The notes: generated by a model from the sequence alone, not told the origin. Positions 7,696-16,783 are shown, counted from the first letter of the stretch. The stretch is DNA of 64,000 nucleotides from Candidatus Chloroploca asiatica (GCF_002532075.1 NZ_LYXE01000080.1:16576-80575), one strand, 5' to 3'. Numbers and translations: made by a program.

Positions 7696-8895
7696 ATGAT
7701 GCGTACAGGAGAGTATCTTCCCCAGATTGGCGGCTATCGGGCTTTCATCCCACGTCCGCTACCGCCTGAGCCACCGATACAGCTGGACAGTGAGCTGACC
7801 AGACTGCTTTCAGAGGCCGACCGAGCGCTCGGGCGGCTTGATGGCGTCGCTTCAATCCTGCCCAACCCAAACCTGTTTGTGGCGATGTATGTGCGCCAGG
7901 AGGCGGTGCTTAGCTCGCAGATCGAGGGCACCCAGAGTACGCTTGAGGATGTGTTACAGTTTGAGCTTGACGCGAAGGGCCATGAGACACCGAGCGATGT
8001 CGCCGAGGTGGTCAATTACGTCCAGGCGATGAACTACGGCCTGGAACGCCTCACGACGCTGCCCCTTAGCCTACGGCTCATTCGCGAGCTTCACGCCATC
8101 CTGCTCACAGGCGTGCGCGGCGGTGAGCGTACCCCGGGTGAGTTTCGCCGCAATCAGAACTGGATTGGGCCAGCAGGCTGCAGCATTCACGAGGCAACCT
8201 TTATCCCGCCGCCAGCCGAGCAACTGCCAACTGTCCTTGCTGACTTCGAGCGTTTCTTGCACGATACAACGCAACCACTGCTCATCCACTGTGGTCTGGT
8301 GCATGCTCAATTCGAGACCATCCACCCCTTCATCGACGGCAACGGACGAGTCGGACGTCTCCTCATCACGCTGCTGCTCTGTGAACGTCAGGTGCTCCAA
8401 CTGCCACTGCTCTATCTCAGCTACTACCTCAAAGCGCACCGGGCCGAGTATTATGACCGGCTCATGGCTGTTCGCAACGACGGGAACTGGGAGGGCTGGC
8501 TCCGCTTCTTCTTACGCGGCATCACCGAAGTCAGCCAGGCTGCGACGACAACGGCACGCGCCATCTTGATCATGCGCGAGGAGCACCGCCAGTTGATTGC
8601 CGCACGTATGGAGGGGAGCACTGCGGGCTTACGCCTGCTTGACCAACTCTTCGAGCAGCCCCTGCTGACGGTGCGGCTTGTCGAAGAGCGCCTGGGCTGC
8701 AGCTATGCTACGGCGGCCAAACTGGTTGAGGCCTTTGTCCAGTTCGGCCTGCTGCGCGAGACTACCGGCTGGCAACGCAACCGTCGCTTTCGCTACGACC
8801 CCTACCTGTCCCTCTTCGAGCCCTCGCTCTACCGCCCGGGAACAGTCTTGCCACCGCCTGCCCACACACAAAACGCCGAGGGCGATTATGACTGA
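7696..8895 (+). CDS. Fic family protein (AMPylator type)
   Basis: 399 residues. The Fic core motif HPFIDGNGRVGR spans residues 210-221 with catalytic His210. An N-terminal helix carries SSQIEG (about 73-78), matching the inhibitory (S/T)xxxE(G/N) motif, so this is a class II, self-inhibited Fic protein. The C-terminal part (about 300-390) looks like a winged-helix DNA-binding region (LGCSYATAAKLVEAFVQFGLL). Family role: transfer of AMP from ATP to a hydroxyl side chain of a target protein. The stop overlaps by 8 nt the start of a truncated methylase gene, suggesting it was once part of a restriction-modification-type operon. Base composition of the gene is like its neighbours, but its leader is AT-rich. 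Confidence 0.92.
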   Translation: MMRTGEYLPQIGGYRAFIPRPLPPEPPIQLDSELTRLLSEADRALGRLDGVASILPNPNLFVAMYVRQEAVLSSQIEGTQSTLEDVLQFELDAKGHETPSDVAEVVNYVQAMNYGLERLTTLPLSLRLIRELHAILLTGVRGGERTPGEFRRNQNWIGPAGCSIHEATFIPPPAEQLPTVLADFERFLHDTTQPLLIHCGLVHAQFETIHPFIDGNGRVGRLLITLLLCERQVLQLPLLYLSYYLKAHRAEYYDRLMAVRNDGNWEGWLRFFLRGITEVSQAATTTARAILIMREEHRQLIAARMEGSTAGLRLLDQLFEQPLLTVRLVEERLGCSYATAAKLVEAFVQFGLLRETTGWQRNRRFRYDPYLSLFEPSLYRPGTVLPPPAHTQNAEGDYD

Positions 8896-9094
8896 CACCA
8901 CCTTGCTCGGCCTGCTCACCCACGACGACAAAGCCGCCGCTCTCGCTGCGGCCATTGATGCGCTGCGCAGCGGCGCTGAGCACCCCGATGTCTACCGCGC
9001 CGATCCAGCATCGTTTGCGCAGGTACCGGGGAGTCCGATGGCGTACTGGGTGGTGAGGAGCAAGCTTGAGTGGTCGACTCCAGGCCAGCGATGA
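8888..9094 (+). pseudogene. Truncated N-terminus of Eco57I/PglX-like methylase
   Basis: 68 residues overlapping the end of fic. The part DPASFAQVPGSPMAYWV resembles the conserved (I/V)PGSPxAYWV segment near the start of large Eco57I/PglX-like N6-adenine DNA methylases. After this, the reading diverges (VRSKLEWSTPGQR) and stops, so over 90% of such a protein is missing. It is best read as a scar of a lost restriction or BREX-like gene. It could alternatively be a small expressed protein; nothing supports that besides the open frame. Confidence 0.55.
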
Positions 9095-9146
9095 GCACCT
9101 ACGGTCACAATTATGAGCGCGGGCAAACGATGTATGAGCGCGCGTA

Positions 9147-9152
9147 TATAAT
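9147..9152 (+). promoter_or_regulatory. Candidate -10 box
   Basis: TATAAT, 77 nt before the ATG at 9229, in a locally AT-rich spacer. No good -35 hexamer is seen at the expected distance. Confidence 0.35.
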
Positions 9153-9228
9153 ATGGGCAGATATATCGTGTATTTCGTGTTTCTGGATCGAGAGTGCGTG
9201 TTTTTCACGTGATTGAGGAGTACCACCC

Positions 9229-9771
9229 ATGCACGAGCAGGAAGCGGCAAAGAACCTGGCCCAGGGCGAGCTTGCCGATACGGGCAATGCGATTGGGGTG
9301 CTGCGTCGTCGTGAGATCGAGGCGCGGATCGTTGGGCCATTATTAGACGCGCTGGGGGCTGAGTTCGGTCGTGAGGCGGTGCTCGAGGTCGCCCGCACGA
9401 CGATTGTGCGGATCGCCCGCGAGCAGGGGGCGCAACTGGCAACACAAGTGGGCCACAATGACCTTGGTGCCTTTGAGCAGACGCTGGACGCCTGGACGCA
9501 AGACGATGCGCTGCGCATTGAGGTCGTCGAGCGCGATGCGCAACGCTTTGGCTTCAATGTGACGCGCTGTCGCTATGCGGAACTCTACCACGCGCTCGGT
9601 ATCCCTGAACTTGGGGCGGTGCTCTCGTGCAATCGCGATTATGCTCTGATCGAGGGCTTTAATCCTGGGGTTGAGTTGACCCGTACCCAGACGATTATGC
9701 AGGGGGCGAGCCATTGCGATTTTCGTTATCGGCTCGTTGAGGCTGCCGCAGGTGAACCAGAAAAACCGTAG
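9229..9771 (+). CDS. L-2-amino-thiazoline-4-carboxylate hydrolase-like protein
   Basis: 180 residues. It matches the ATC hydrolase-like family by [15 protein letters not shown], the SCNRDY segment (Cys about 140), [15 protein letters not shown] and the C-terminal GASHCDFRY. The founding enzyme in Pseudomonas opens 2-amino-thiazoline-4-carboxylate on the way to L-cysteine, but most relatives are uncharacterised and this locus has no cysteine genes. Probably a soluble cytoplasmic protein. ATG preceded by TTGAGGAGT. Monocistronic, ending at a strong hairpin. Confidence 0.78.
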   Translation: MHEQEAAKNLAQGELADTGNAIGVLRRREIEARIVGPLLDALGAEFGREAVLEVARTTIVRIAREQGAQLATQVGHNDLGAFEQTLDAWTQDDALRIEVVERDAQRFGFNVTRCRYAELYHALGIPELGAVLSCNRDYALIEGFNPGVELTRTQTIMQGASHCDFRYRLVEAAAGEPEKP

Positions 9772-9794
9772 ACGCACTAGCGCAAAACGAACGC

Positions 9795-9837
9795 GGTGAG
9801 ACCGCACAAGTCTGCTCTAGACCTGTGCGGTCTCACC
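9795..9837. terminator. Bidirectional hairpin between convergent genes
   Basis: GGTGAGACCGCACA and TGTGCGGTCTCACC are perfect 14-bp arms around a 15-nt loop, placed between two convergent genes. No T-run; terminator role inferred from position. Confidence 0.6.
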
Positions 9838-9855
9838 GGTGCGCACCCCTGCTCG

Positions 9856-10782
9856 TTACGTAGCGTCTGACGAGCGTTGGAGCAACCGGCGCACGATCAA
9901 CATCTGGGTCAGCGCGAGGCTACGGCTATGCTGAGCGGTATCGTCGGTTCGGATCTGCCCAAGATTGACACACTCGGCCAGTTGAAAATCGGGAATACCG
10001 ACGCCGAGAATCATCGCGGCTGCCGTCGCTGCTGACTGGCTGATCGTGGCATCAATGGTCACCAGATCGGCGGGCTTGCCATCGTCATCGCGGTCGAGTT
10101 GCGTAATGTGCAGGCCGGGCACATTAGCCTGCTGAAGCCGCGCCAGCAACGGATCGAGTGGGGTCGCACGATCGGCACGGCGCAAGATCAATTCGGCATC
10201 AAGATCGGGGTTCGAGCCACTGGGGCGATCGTGAAAGCGCACCACCACATCGGCCAGCACGCGCTGCACCCGAATAAAGCGCGCCGCGTCACCTTCGCGC
10301 CGCTCACGCTGTTCCATCACTTCGGCAGCCGTATACCCCCGCTCACGCACGTCTCGCGCCAGCCGCCACGCTCGTCGCAGCGCCTGGTCTGGCTCAAGGT
10401 AGACCGTCAGATCAAAGAGAGGCAGCAGATCAGGCAACGCCAGCGTCAACATCCCATATGCCAGCACCAAACCTGTCGCCGCAACCTCTTCGGGGCCACG
10501 AAGGGTGCCGGTGCGATGCTCATAGAAGGGCTTGCGAACCGTGCCGCCGGCGCGCAGGGTCGCAAGGTGCTGCATCATCAATTCGAGATCGTTGGCAGCT
10601 GGATCAGCTTCGGTAAGCCCACGGGCGCGACGATCGGTACGCGAATACCGATAATAGTCATCAAGACAGATCGGCGTCACGCCCTGATTGCCAAGCAGAC
10701 GCACCACCCCACGCACGAGGGTCGTCTTGCCGGAAGCCCCATCACCGACAAGCCCTAACATCAATGGCTGCATCGTTTGCAT
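9856..10782 (-). CDS. Phosphoribulokinase/uridine kinase family protein
   Basis: 308 residues from the ATG one base after the transaldolase stop (an alternative ATG lies 9 nt further in). The P-loop GDGASGKTT is at 13-21. DDYYRYSRTDRR and DPAANDLELM match the substrate-binding region of cyanobacterial/plant-type phosphoribulokinase, as do KPFYEH and RDVRERGYTAAEV. PRK makes ribulose-1,5-bisphosphate for the Calvin cycle. However, the usual IEGLHP motif is replaced by LAYGML, so the acidic residue before the glycine is missing. The C-terminal ~60 residues (LGVGIPDFQLAECVNLGQI) are not typical of PRK. It may be a paralogous kinase. Coupling to transaldolase points to pentose-phosphate chemistry. 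Confidence 0.7.
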   Translation of the reverse strand: MQTMQPLMLGLVGDGASGKTTLVRGVVRLLGNQGVTPICLDDYYRYSRTDRRARGLTEADPAANDLELMMQHLATLRAGGTVRKPFYEHRTGTLRGPEEVAATGLVLAYGMLTLALPDLLPLFDLTVYLEPDQALRRAWRLARDVRERGYTAAEVMEQRERREGDAARFIRVQRVLADVVVRFHDRPSGSNPDLDAELILRRADRATPLDPLLARLQQANVPGLHITQLDRDDDGKPADLVTIDATISQSAATAAAMILGVGIPDFQLAECVNLGQIRTDDTAQHSRSLALTQMLIVRRLLQRSSDAT

Positions 10783-10783
10783 C

Positions 10784-11431
10784 TTAGGTTCGTGATTTCC
10801 AATCGGCAAGAAATTGCTCAATCCCGCGATCAGTCAGTGGATGGCGCATGGCCTGTTGTAGTACCTTGAAAGGGCATGTCGCAATATCGGCCCCGGCAAG
10901 CGCCGAATCAATAATATGACGTGGGTGGCGAATCGACGCCGAGAGGATGAGCGTCGTAATGGCGGGATCCTGGCGATAGATCGTCGCAATTTCGCGGATC
11001 AGTTGCATCCCATCAACACCCGTATCATCAACCCGCCCAACAAACGGACTAATAATGAAGGCCCCTGCCCGCGCCGCCATCAGCGCCTGGGCTGCGTTGA
11101 AACAGAGGGTTACGTTGGTACGGATGTCACGTTTCGCCAGTTCATACACCGCCTTGAGACCCTCGGTGGTACTGGGTACCTTGATGATGACATTCGGATG
11201 CCAGGCTGCATATTCCAGGCCCTCTTTGAGCATACCCGGGGCATCGAGCGAGATGGTTTCGGCACTGATGGGCCCATTCACCAGTTCGGCGATCTCGCTA
11301 ATCGTCTGCTTGAAATCCGCCCCCTTCTCGCGTGCAATCAGGGTTGGATTGGTCGTGACCCCACTCAAGATACCCCAACTCGCTGCTTCGCGAATCTCAT
11401 CGAGGTTCGCGGTATCCAGATAGAGCTGCAT
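10784..11431 (-). CDS. tal: Transaldolase / fructose-6-phosphate aldolase-like
   Basis: 215 residues, the short TalC/FSA-type class. [13 protein letters not shown] at the start, GVTTNPTL and the Schiff-base lysine K84 in NVIIKVPST are diagnostic, as is [19 protein letters not shown] and the [10 protein letters not shown] segment. It transfers a dihydroxyacetone unit between sugar phosphates in the non-oxidative pentose phosphate pathway, or cleaves fructose-6-phosphate in the FSA branch; the sequence alone does not settle this. It is the first gene of an operon with the PRK-like kinase. AAGGAG lies before the ATG. Confidence 0.92.
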   Translation of the reverse strand: MQLYLDTANLDEIREAASWGILSGVTTNPTLIAREKGADFKQTISEIAELVNGPISAETISLDAPGMLKEGLEYAAWHPNVIIKVPSTTEGLKAVYELAKRDIRTNVTLCFNAAQALMAARAGAFIISPFVGRVDDTGVDGMQLIREIATIYRQDPAITTLILSASIRHPRHIIDSALAGADIATCPFKVLQQAMRHPLTDRGIEQFLADWKSRT

Positions 11432-11491
11432 GACGTCTCCTTTTGCGTTGCTTCGGCAACATTTTGGCTATTATAGCATGCTCCTCATTGC

Positions 11492-11521
11492 TTGACGGGC
11501 TTGCAACTGATCGGCTACAAT
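11492..11521 (+). promoter_or_regulatory. Candidate purL promoter
   Basis: TTGACG, 18 bp, TACAAT. It lies 40 nt before the purL ATG in the 129-nt divergent spacer with transaldolase. Confidence 0.55.
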
Positions 11522-11522
11522 C

Positions 11523-11553
11523 GCCTCCATCCTTGACGATCCCCGCCGGAGGC
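11523..11553 (+). promoter_or_regulatory. Leader with Shine-Dalgarno-sequestering repeat
   Basis: GCCTCC at 11523-11528 is complementary to GGAGGC at 11548-11553, the purL ribosome binding site. Pairing would hide the site. Regulatory meaning is inference. Confidence 0.35.
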
Positions 11554-11560
11554 AAAACCT

Positions 11561-14506
11561 ATGGCTCAGTTCCTGGTCACAGTTGTTCCACGCGAGCCGA
11601 CCGCGTATCACGAGCAGTTGCATCTGCTCTATTTGCTTGCTGGTGAAGCGTTGGACGCTGCATCAGTTGCCCGCCTGACCGAAGAGTTGTTGCACGATCC
11701 CGTGGTGCAGACAGCGACCTGGTGTGCGCTCGATCGAGTGGCGCTGGCGACCGAGCCAGTACTGGCTGCGGCTCATATCATTGAGGTCGCCTATCGTCCG
11801 GGGGTGACCGATAACGAAGGGGAAAGTGTGCGTATTGGTGCCCACCGCCTCGGTATCGAAGAGGTAGAACGAGCGCGCGCCCTGCGACGCTATCTCTTGC
11901 CGCCCGGCGGCGATCCCGCGCAACGAGCCAGCGAGCTCGCCATCGACCTGGTGCAGACAACCTTGATCTATCAGCCCGGCGGCGCGTTTGATGAGCGCCT
12001 GGGCTTCTATGAAACCCTGCTGGCGGCCCCAACCGAGCACGCCCTCCATGTGATGGCGGTGCCCTTGCTTGCCGCCGATGATGAAACGTTGCTGCGCATT
12101 AGCCGCGAGGGCGTGCTTGCGCTCGATCTTGCCGAAATGCGCGCCATCCGCGACTATTTTGCGCACCTCGGGCGCGACCCGAGTGATGGTGAGCTCGAGA
12201 CGCTGGCTCAGACGTGGAGTGAGCATTGCAGCCACAAGACGTTCAAGGCTGAAGTTAGGTACCAACAGGATCTTCGTGGCGAGATCGCAGCGCCGCCCCC
12301 CGGGGCTTCAACGCTCTATCCGATGTGGCACGAGCTTGCCGGTGCGCCGGTGACGATCACGAGTCTGATCCGCCACTATTTGATGACGGCAACCGACACG
12401 GTGCTCGCCGACCGCGCGGCGCACACCAACGCGCCGTGGGTCTTGAGTGCGTTTGTTGATAACGCGGGTATTCTCGCCTTTACCGATGAGCACGAGGTTT
12501 CGTTCAAGGTCGAGACGCACAATCATCCGAGTGCGCTGGAACCCTTCGGCGGGGCAAATACGGGGGTCGGTGGGGTGATCCGTGATGTGCTCGGTGTTTC
12601 CGCTGAGCCAATCGCGAATACTGATGTGCTCTGCTTTGGGATGCCCGATACGCCCCCCGAGCGCTTGCAGCCAGGGGTGTTGCATCCCCAGCGTGTCGCC
12701 ACCGGGGTTGTTGCTGGCGTGCGCGACTACGGCAATAAGCTCGGCATTCCGACGGTGAATGGGGCGGTGCTCTTTGATCCGGGCTACACGGCCAACCCGC
12801 TCGTTTATGCCGGCACCGTGGGGTTGGCCCCACGGGGCTACCATCCCCGCCAGGTTGCCCCAGGGGATGCCGTGGTTGTGCTTGGCGGGCGCACGGGGCG
12901 CGATGGCATTCACGGGGCGACGTTTAGCAGTATCGAGTTGACCCACGACACAGCAACTACCGTCGGGAGTGCAGTGCAGATCGGCGACCCAATTACCGAA
13001 AAGAATATGCTTGATGTGTTGCTGCAGGCCCGTGACCGTCGCCTCTACAGCGCCATTACCGACTGTGGCGCGGGCGGGCTCTCTTCAGCGGTTGGCGAAA
13101 TGGGCGCCGAGTGCGGCGCAACGGTGGAACTATCACGAGTACCGCTGAAGTACGCCGGTTTGCAACCCTGGGAAGTCTGGCTCTCAGAGGCGCAGGAGCG
13201 CATGGTGCTTGCCGTCCCCCATGCGAACCTCGATGAATTCCTGGCGCTCTGCGCAGCCGAGGATGTCGAGGCAACGGTGATCGGGCAATTCACCAACGAC
13301 AAACATCTGCGGGTCACGCACAGTGGGCTCAATGTGGTTGATCTCACGATGGACTTTCTGCACGATGGAAGGCCCCAACGCATCCTTGAGGCCCGCTGGT
13401 CGGGGGAAGGAAAAACCGCCCCTCTACCGGCAACCGCCCCGTCCGACCAAAGTGCGGGCGATCTCCTGATGGCCTTGCTCGCACACCCCAATATTGCCTC
13501 AAAAGAGGCCATCGTGCGCACCTACGATCACGAAGTGCGTGGCGCAACGGTGATCAAGCCACTGGTCGGGGCACAGATGGATGGCCCCGGCAATGCGGCA
13601 GTGTTGCAACCCGTGCCAACGACAACCCGTGGCCTCGCCCTTGGATGTGGCATCAATCCACGTTACGGGTACATTGATCCCTACTGGATGGCGCTCGCCG
13701 TGGTTGACGAGGCCCTGCGCAACGTCGTTGCCGTCGGCGGCGACCCCGCACAGACAGCGATCCTCGACAATTTCTGCTGGGGCGATCCACGCCAACCTGA
13801 TCGTATGGCCGGGTTGGTGCGCGCCACCGCAGGTTGTTATGATGCCGCCGTCGCCTTTGGCACGCCCTTTATCTCGGGCAAAGACTCGCTCAACAACGAG
13901 TACCGTGACGCTGAGGGCAACCGGGTCGCCATTCCACCGACGCTGCTCGTCTCGGCGCTGGCCTTTGTACCCGATGTACGCCACTGCGTCACGATGGATC
14001 TCAAGCACCCAGGCAATGCGCTCTATCTTGTCGGCACGACACAGGCTGAACTCGGGGGCAGTCACCTCGGCCTCGTGGATGCCCATGCGTATCCCGGTAG
14101 CACCCAAGTGCCCCGGGTCGACCTAGAGACAGCGCGCACAACCTTCAAGGCCATGCATGCGGCGATCAAAGGCGGACTGGTCGCCGCCTGCCACGACCTG
14201 AGTGAGGGCGGGCTTGGCGTGGCCGCTGCCGAGATGGTCATTGCGGGCCAGCTTGGGCTCGACCTGACGCTTGATCCGATCTTGCTGCCCGAAGGCGTCG
14301 TCGTCACCTTGTACAGCGAAAGTCCGAGTCGTTTTCTGATCGAAGTGCCGGTAGAAGAGCGTGAAGCTTTTGAAGACACCTTGCGCGGGGTGCCGCTGGT
14401 GCGTCTTGGGCGGGTGACCGTTGAACCACACCTGCGGATCGAAGCCGAGGGGGCGAGCGTGCTTGACCTGCCGGTTGAAGCATTACGCACAGCGTGGAAG
14501 AGGTAA
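11561..14506 (+). CDS. purL: Phosphoribosylformylglycinamidine synthase (PurL)
   Basis: 981 residues, longer than small PurL (~740) but without the C-terminal glutaminase domain of the ~1,300-residue form. The first ~200 residues may contain a PurS-like portion fused in front. Core motifs: QTWSEHCSHKTF near residue 220, FKVETHNHPSALEPFGGANTG-type sequence near 315, DCGAGGLSSAVGEMG near 500, FISGKDSL near 770 and CHDLSEGGLGVAAAEM near 880. The enzyme converts FGAR, ATP and ammonia (from PurQ) to FGAM in purine synthesis. Neither purQ nor other pur genes lie next to it. Start chosen from GGAGG 8 nt before the ATG. Confidence 0.95.
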   Translation: MAQFLVTVVPREPTAYHEQLHLLYLLAGEALDAASVARLTEELLHDPVVQTATWCALDRVALATEPVLAAAHIIEVAYRPGVTDNEGESVRIGAHRLGIEEVERARALRRYLLPPGGDPAQRASELAIDLVQTTLIYQPGGAFDERLGFYETLLAAPTEHALHVMAVPLLAADDETLLRISREGVLALDLAEMRAIRDYFAHLGRDPSDGELETLAQTWSEHCSHKTFKAEVRYQQDLRGEIAAPPPGASTLYPMWHELAGAPVTITSLIRHYLMTATDTVLADRAAHTNAPWVLSAFVDNAGILAFTDEHEVSFKVETHNHPSALEPFGGANTGVGGVIRDVLGVSAEPIANTDVLCFGMPDTPPERLQPGVLHPQRVATGVVAGVRDYGNKLGIPTVNGAVLFDPGYTANPLVYAGTVGLAPRGYHPRQVAPGDAVVVLGGRTGRDGIHGATFSSIELTHDTATTVGSAVQIGDPITEKNMLDVLLQARDRRLYSAITDCGAGGLSSAVGEMGAECGATVELSRVPLKYAGLQPWEVWLSEAQERMVLAVPHANLDEFLALCAAEDVEATVIGQFTNDKHLRVTHSGLNVVDLTMDFLHDGRPQRILEARWSGEGKTAPLPATAPSDQSAGDLLMALLAHPNIASKEAIVRTYDHEVRGATVIKPLVGAQMDGPGNAAVLQPVPTTTRGLALGCGINPRYGYIDPYWMALAVVDEALRNVVAVGGDPAQTAILDNFCWGDPRQPDRMAGLVRATAGCYDAAVAFGTPFISGKDSLNNEYRDAEGNRVAIPPTLLVSALAFVPDVRHCVTMDLKHPGNALYLVGTTQAELGGSHLGLVDAHAYPGSTQVPRVDLETARTTFKAMHAAIKGGLVAACHDLSEGGLGVAAAEMVIAGQLGLDLTLDPILLPEGVVVTLYSESPSRFLIEVPVEEREAFEDTLRGVPLVRLGRVTVEPHLRIEAEGASVLDLPVEALRTAWKR

Positions 14507-14522
14507 GGGGGAGGGAGAAGCA

Positions 14523-14575
14523 TTGCTTTGCGGGTAACACGGCCAGCTTGACGAGCCGTTGTGCCCGCAAAGCAA
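14523..14575 (+). terminator. Hairpin after purL
   Basis: TTGCTTTGCGGG and CCCGCAAAGCAA arms with a partly paired interior (ACGGC/GCCGT). It begins 17 nt after the purL stop. Confidence 0.6.
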
Positions 14576-14612
14576 CCGGTTTGAAGAGTGGCAGCCTCGA
14601 TGTGGTGAAAGT

Positions 14613-15185
14613 ATGCGTGAATATCCTATCTTTGATGAACTACGGCAGCGGGTCTACCCGATGCTCAAACCGATCCAGTTGCTCGTGGCGGTTCGCGAGC
14701 GCAAGCTCCCGATGATTGTCTACCGCCCCTTTTTGGCGGATCTGATCATTACCTACGTGATTGACGAACAGGCGAGCATTGCCTATCTCAATGAAGATCA
14801 TCTGGAACGCTGGGAACTAGCGGAACATGACCTCCACACGACGGCGATCGACAATCTGCGCGAGCGCACCGAAGAAAAGACCAGTTACACGATAGCTGGT
14901 GAGGGGGCTTCGCGACTTCTGATCTATAATACGCTTGATGGGTTTGATGCAACCCGTCTGCTCTTGCCGAAGCTGCTCGAACGCCATCGCATCGATTTTC
15001 CTGGGCAGATAGTGATCGGGATTCCCAATCGCGACTTTCTGATTGCGTTTAGCGATGCTGACCGCGAGATTCTGACCAACATCGCCCATCAGATCCAACT
15101 TGATGCTGCCCAACGCGACCACGGGCTGACCGATCAGCTCTTTACCCTGCGTGGAGGCCAGATACGTGAGTATGAGTGGGAGTAG
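14613..15185 (+). CDS. DUF1444 family protein (YtpQ-like)
   Basis: 190 residues from the ATG at 14613; the frame is open further upstream but that part overlaps the purL hairpin. The sequence has the DUF1444/UPF0354 pattern: LVAVRERKLPMIVYRPFLADLIITYVIDE followed by a long alpha/beta region and IPNRDFLIAFSDAD. Members are soluble cytoplasmic proteins without established function. No signal peptide or membrane span. GTGAAAG before the start is a weak ribosome binding site. It stands alone between purL and a membrane protein. Confidence 0.65.
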   Translation: MREYPIFDELRQRVYPMLKPIQLLVAVRERKLPMIVYRPFLADLIITYVIDEQASIAYLNEDHLERWELAEHDLHTTAIDNLRERTEEKTSYTIAGEGASRLLIYNTLDGFDATRLLLPKLLERHRIDFPGQIVIGIPNRDFLIAFSDADREILTNIAHQIQLDAAQRDHGLTDQLFTLRGGQIREYEWE

Positions 15186-15251
15186 CAGCGTCGACGCACG
15201 CCTCTGTGCTTTTACCAGGGTGGGACTCAACCTGACCTGTCGCAACGGCTT

Positions 15252-15980
15252 ATGAGCGAATTTCTAACGATTCTCCTGTTGCTGATCTGGTATGCAGCCA
15301 TCGGCTCTTTCAGTTGGACGCAACGCACGCCCATCTACCTCTTTACGCTGCTCGCCGGTCATGTGAGCGCCCTGGCTATCCCCCTCTGGAGCGCTGTGTA
15401 TGGTCTTGAGTATCGCCTTGATGTGGTGACGGTTCAAATCCTGGCCGCTGAACCTGTTCCTTTAGGTATTATGTTAAGTAGCGCCTGGTTAATCCCCCTA
15501 CCGGCTCTAGCGGTCTTTACGCTCTACCGATTCCGCTGGTGGTTCCCGGGCCAGTTCACCGGTCTCCTCACCTATCTGGTCTTTCTGCTCTACCACCTGC
15601 TCATCGAAGTGGTTGGTATGCGCCTCGGGTTCTGGAGCTACGCAAGCAACGGCGAACTGCCACTCGGGTTCAGTACGTCGGTTCTCGCGGCAATGATGGC
15701 GAGCATGATCAGCTACGGTCTGCTCTACCTGTTGCTGGTCGTGCAGCGTTTTGCGTGGTCAAGCATGCTCATCGCGTTACTTCCAGCGATCCTGGGCTTG
15801 AGTCTGCTGATCTACGGTGTGTTGGGGGCGCCACTCTGGCTGGCGCTGGTGCTGAACGGGGCCGACTGGACGATCACGGCCGGCCTGGCGAGCACGTTGC
15901 TCTTGCTCATCTGGGGGGGACAGATTATCACCAGAGGGCTCAAGCAGACTGAAGAGAGGCGTGGCGAGGGTCGGCGGTGA
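15252..15980 (+). CDS. Polytopic membrane protein of unknown function
   Basis: 242 residues, seven or so hydrophobic spans: about 3-19, 28-47, 75-92, 104-122, 138-160, 168-190, 196-220. The C-terminus is a short basic/acidic tail. A conserved-looking loop LGFWSYASNGELPLGFST lies between helices 4 and 5. I do not recognise the family; the arrangement is reminiscent of small carotenoid-pathway or stress membrane proteins but nothing diagnostic is seen. Its TGA overlaps the GTG of aat, so the two are probably co-translated. Confidence 0.65.
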   Translation: MSEFLTILLLLIWYAAIGSFSWTQRTPIYLFTLLAGHVSALAIPLWSAVYGLEYRLDVVTVQILAAEPVPLGIMLSSAWLIPLPALAVFTLYRFRWWFPGQFTGLLTYLVFLLYHLLIEVVGMRLGFWSYASNGELPLGFSTSVLAAMMASMISYGLLYLLLVVQRFAWSSMLIALLPAILGLSLLIYGVLGAPLWLALVLNGADWTITAGLASTLLLLIWGGQIITRGLKQTEERRGEGRR

Positions 15981-16564
15981 CACGCTTAACGCCTGACATG
16001 CTGATCGCGGCGTATAGCCAGGGCATCTTTCCGATGGCGGATGAAGACGGTGCCATTGGCTGGTACGAACCCAGAACCCGAGCCATTATCCCCCTGGACG
16101 GGTTTGTCGTACCGCGACGACTGGCGCGAACCATACGCAGCGGGCGCTTTGAGGTGCGGTACGACACGGCCTTTCGCGACGTGATGCGGGCCTGTGCCGA
16201 ACCAGCCCCGGGCCGCGAGCAGACCTGGATTAGCGACGAGATGATCGAGGCCTACACCGTGTTGCAGCAACTCGGCTTTGCGCACAGCGTCGAATGCTGG
16301 CGTAACAACCAACTTGTCGGGGGGCTGTACGGGGTCGCCGTTGGCGGCCTCTTTGCGGGCGAGAGCATGTTTCACTACGAGCGTGATGCGAGCAAAGTGG
16401 CGCTGGTGCATTTGGTCGAACGGCTGCATGCCGGGGGCTTTGTTTTGCTCGATTCGCAGTACATTGTGGGCGACCATATGCTACAATTCGGTACCATCGA
16501 GATCTCACGTCATGAATACCATCGCCGTCTGCGCGCAGCCTTGCGTGTCGCGGCCCGCTTTTAA
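15977..16564 (+). CDS. aat: Leucyl/phenylalanyl-tRNA-protein transferase
   Basis: 195 residues. LIAAYSQGIFPMADEDGAIGWYEPRTRAIIPL is the hallmark N-terminus (given here in parts: AYSQGIFPM, GWYEPRTRAIIPL), then WISDEMIEAY, HSVECWRNNQLVGGLYGVAVGGLFAGESMF and LLDSQYIVGDHMLQFG. The enzyme adds Leu or Phe to N-terminal Arg/Lys of proteins, feeding them to ClpAP in the N-end rule. GTG start overlapping the preceding stop (GTGA). It is followed after 6 nt by a small gene and two Doc genes, which may share its transcript. Confidence 0.96.
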   Translation: MTRLTPDMLIAAYSQGIFPMADEDGAIGWYEPRTRAIIPLDGFVVPRRLARTIRSGRFEVRYDTAFRDVMRACAEPAPGREQTWISDEMIEAYTVLQQLGFAHSVECWRNNQLVGGLYGVAVGGLFAGESMFHYERDASKVALVHLVERLHAGGFVLLDSQYIVGDHMLQFGTIEISRHEYHRRLRAALRVAARF

Positions 16565-16570
16565 GGTACT

Positions 16571-16783
16571 ATGGACGATCTGCTGCTTGAAGAATACGAA
16601 CTGTGCGCAGCCTTGCGCACCTGGCTGGAACAGGCTCCGCCAACCGCGTTTGCGGTCTCGCTTGAACGGCTCAGCGATGGGCGCGTGTTGCTGCGCCCAT
16701 TACCTGAAGCAAGCCCGGAATTGCTCGCCCGCCTGCGCATCACGATGGCAAAATATCGTGAAGCGCTGATGAACCTGACCTGA
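16571..16783 (+). CDS. Small protein preceding tandem Doc genes
   Basis: 70 residues, acidic N-terminus (MDDLLLEEYEL) and a helix-rich remainder ending REALMNLT. AAGGT lies just before the ATG. It starts 6 nt after aat and stops 5 nt before the first Doc gene. It does not resemble Phd, the usual Doc antitoxin. Size and position fit an antitoxin, but this is inference. It might also be an unrelated small protein of the aat transcript. Confidence 0.6.
   Translation: MDDLLLEEYELCAALRTWLEQAPPTAFAVSLERLSDGRVLLRPLPEASPELLARLRITMAKYREALMNLT

Noticed and set aside
8762..9445. Minus-strand 227-codon frame across fic end
   Set aside because: Shadow of fic and the ATC-hydrolase-like gene; no motif.
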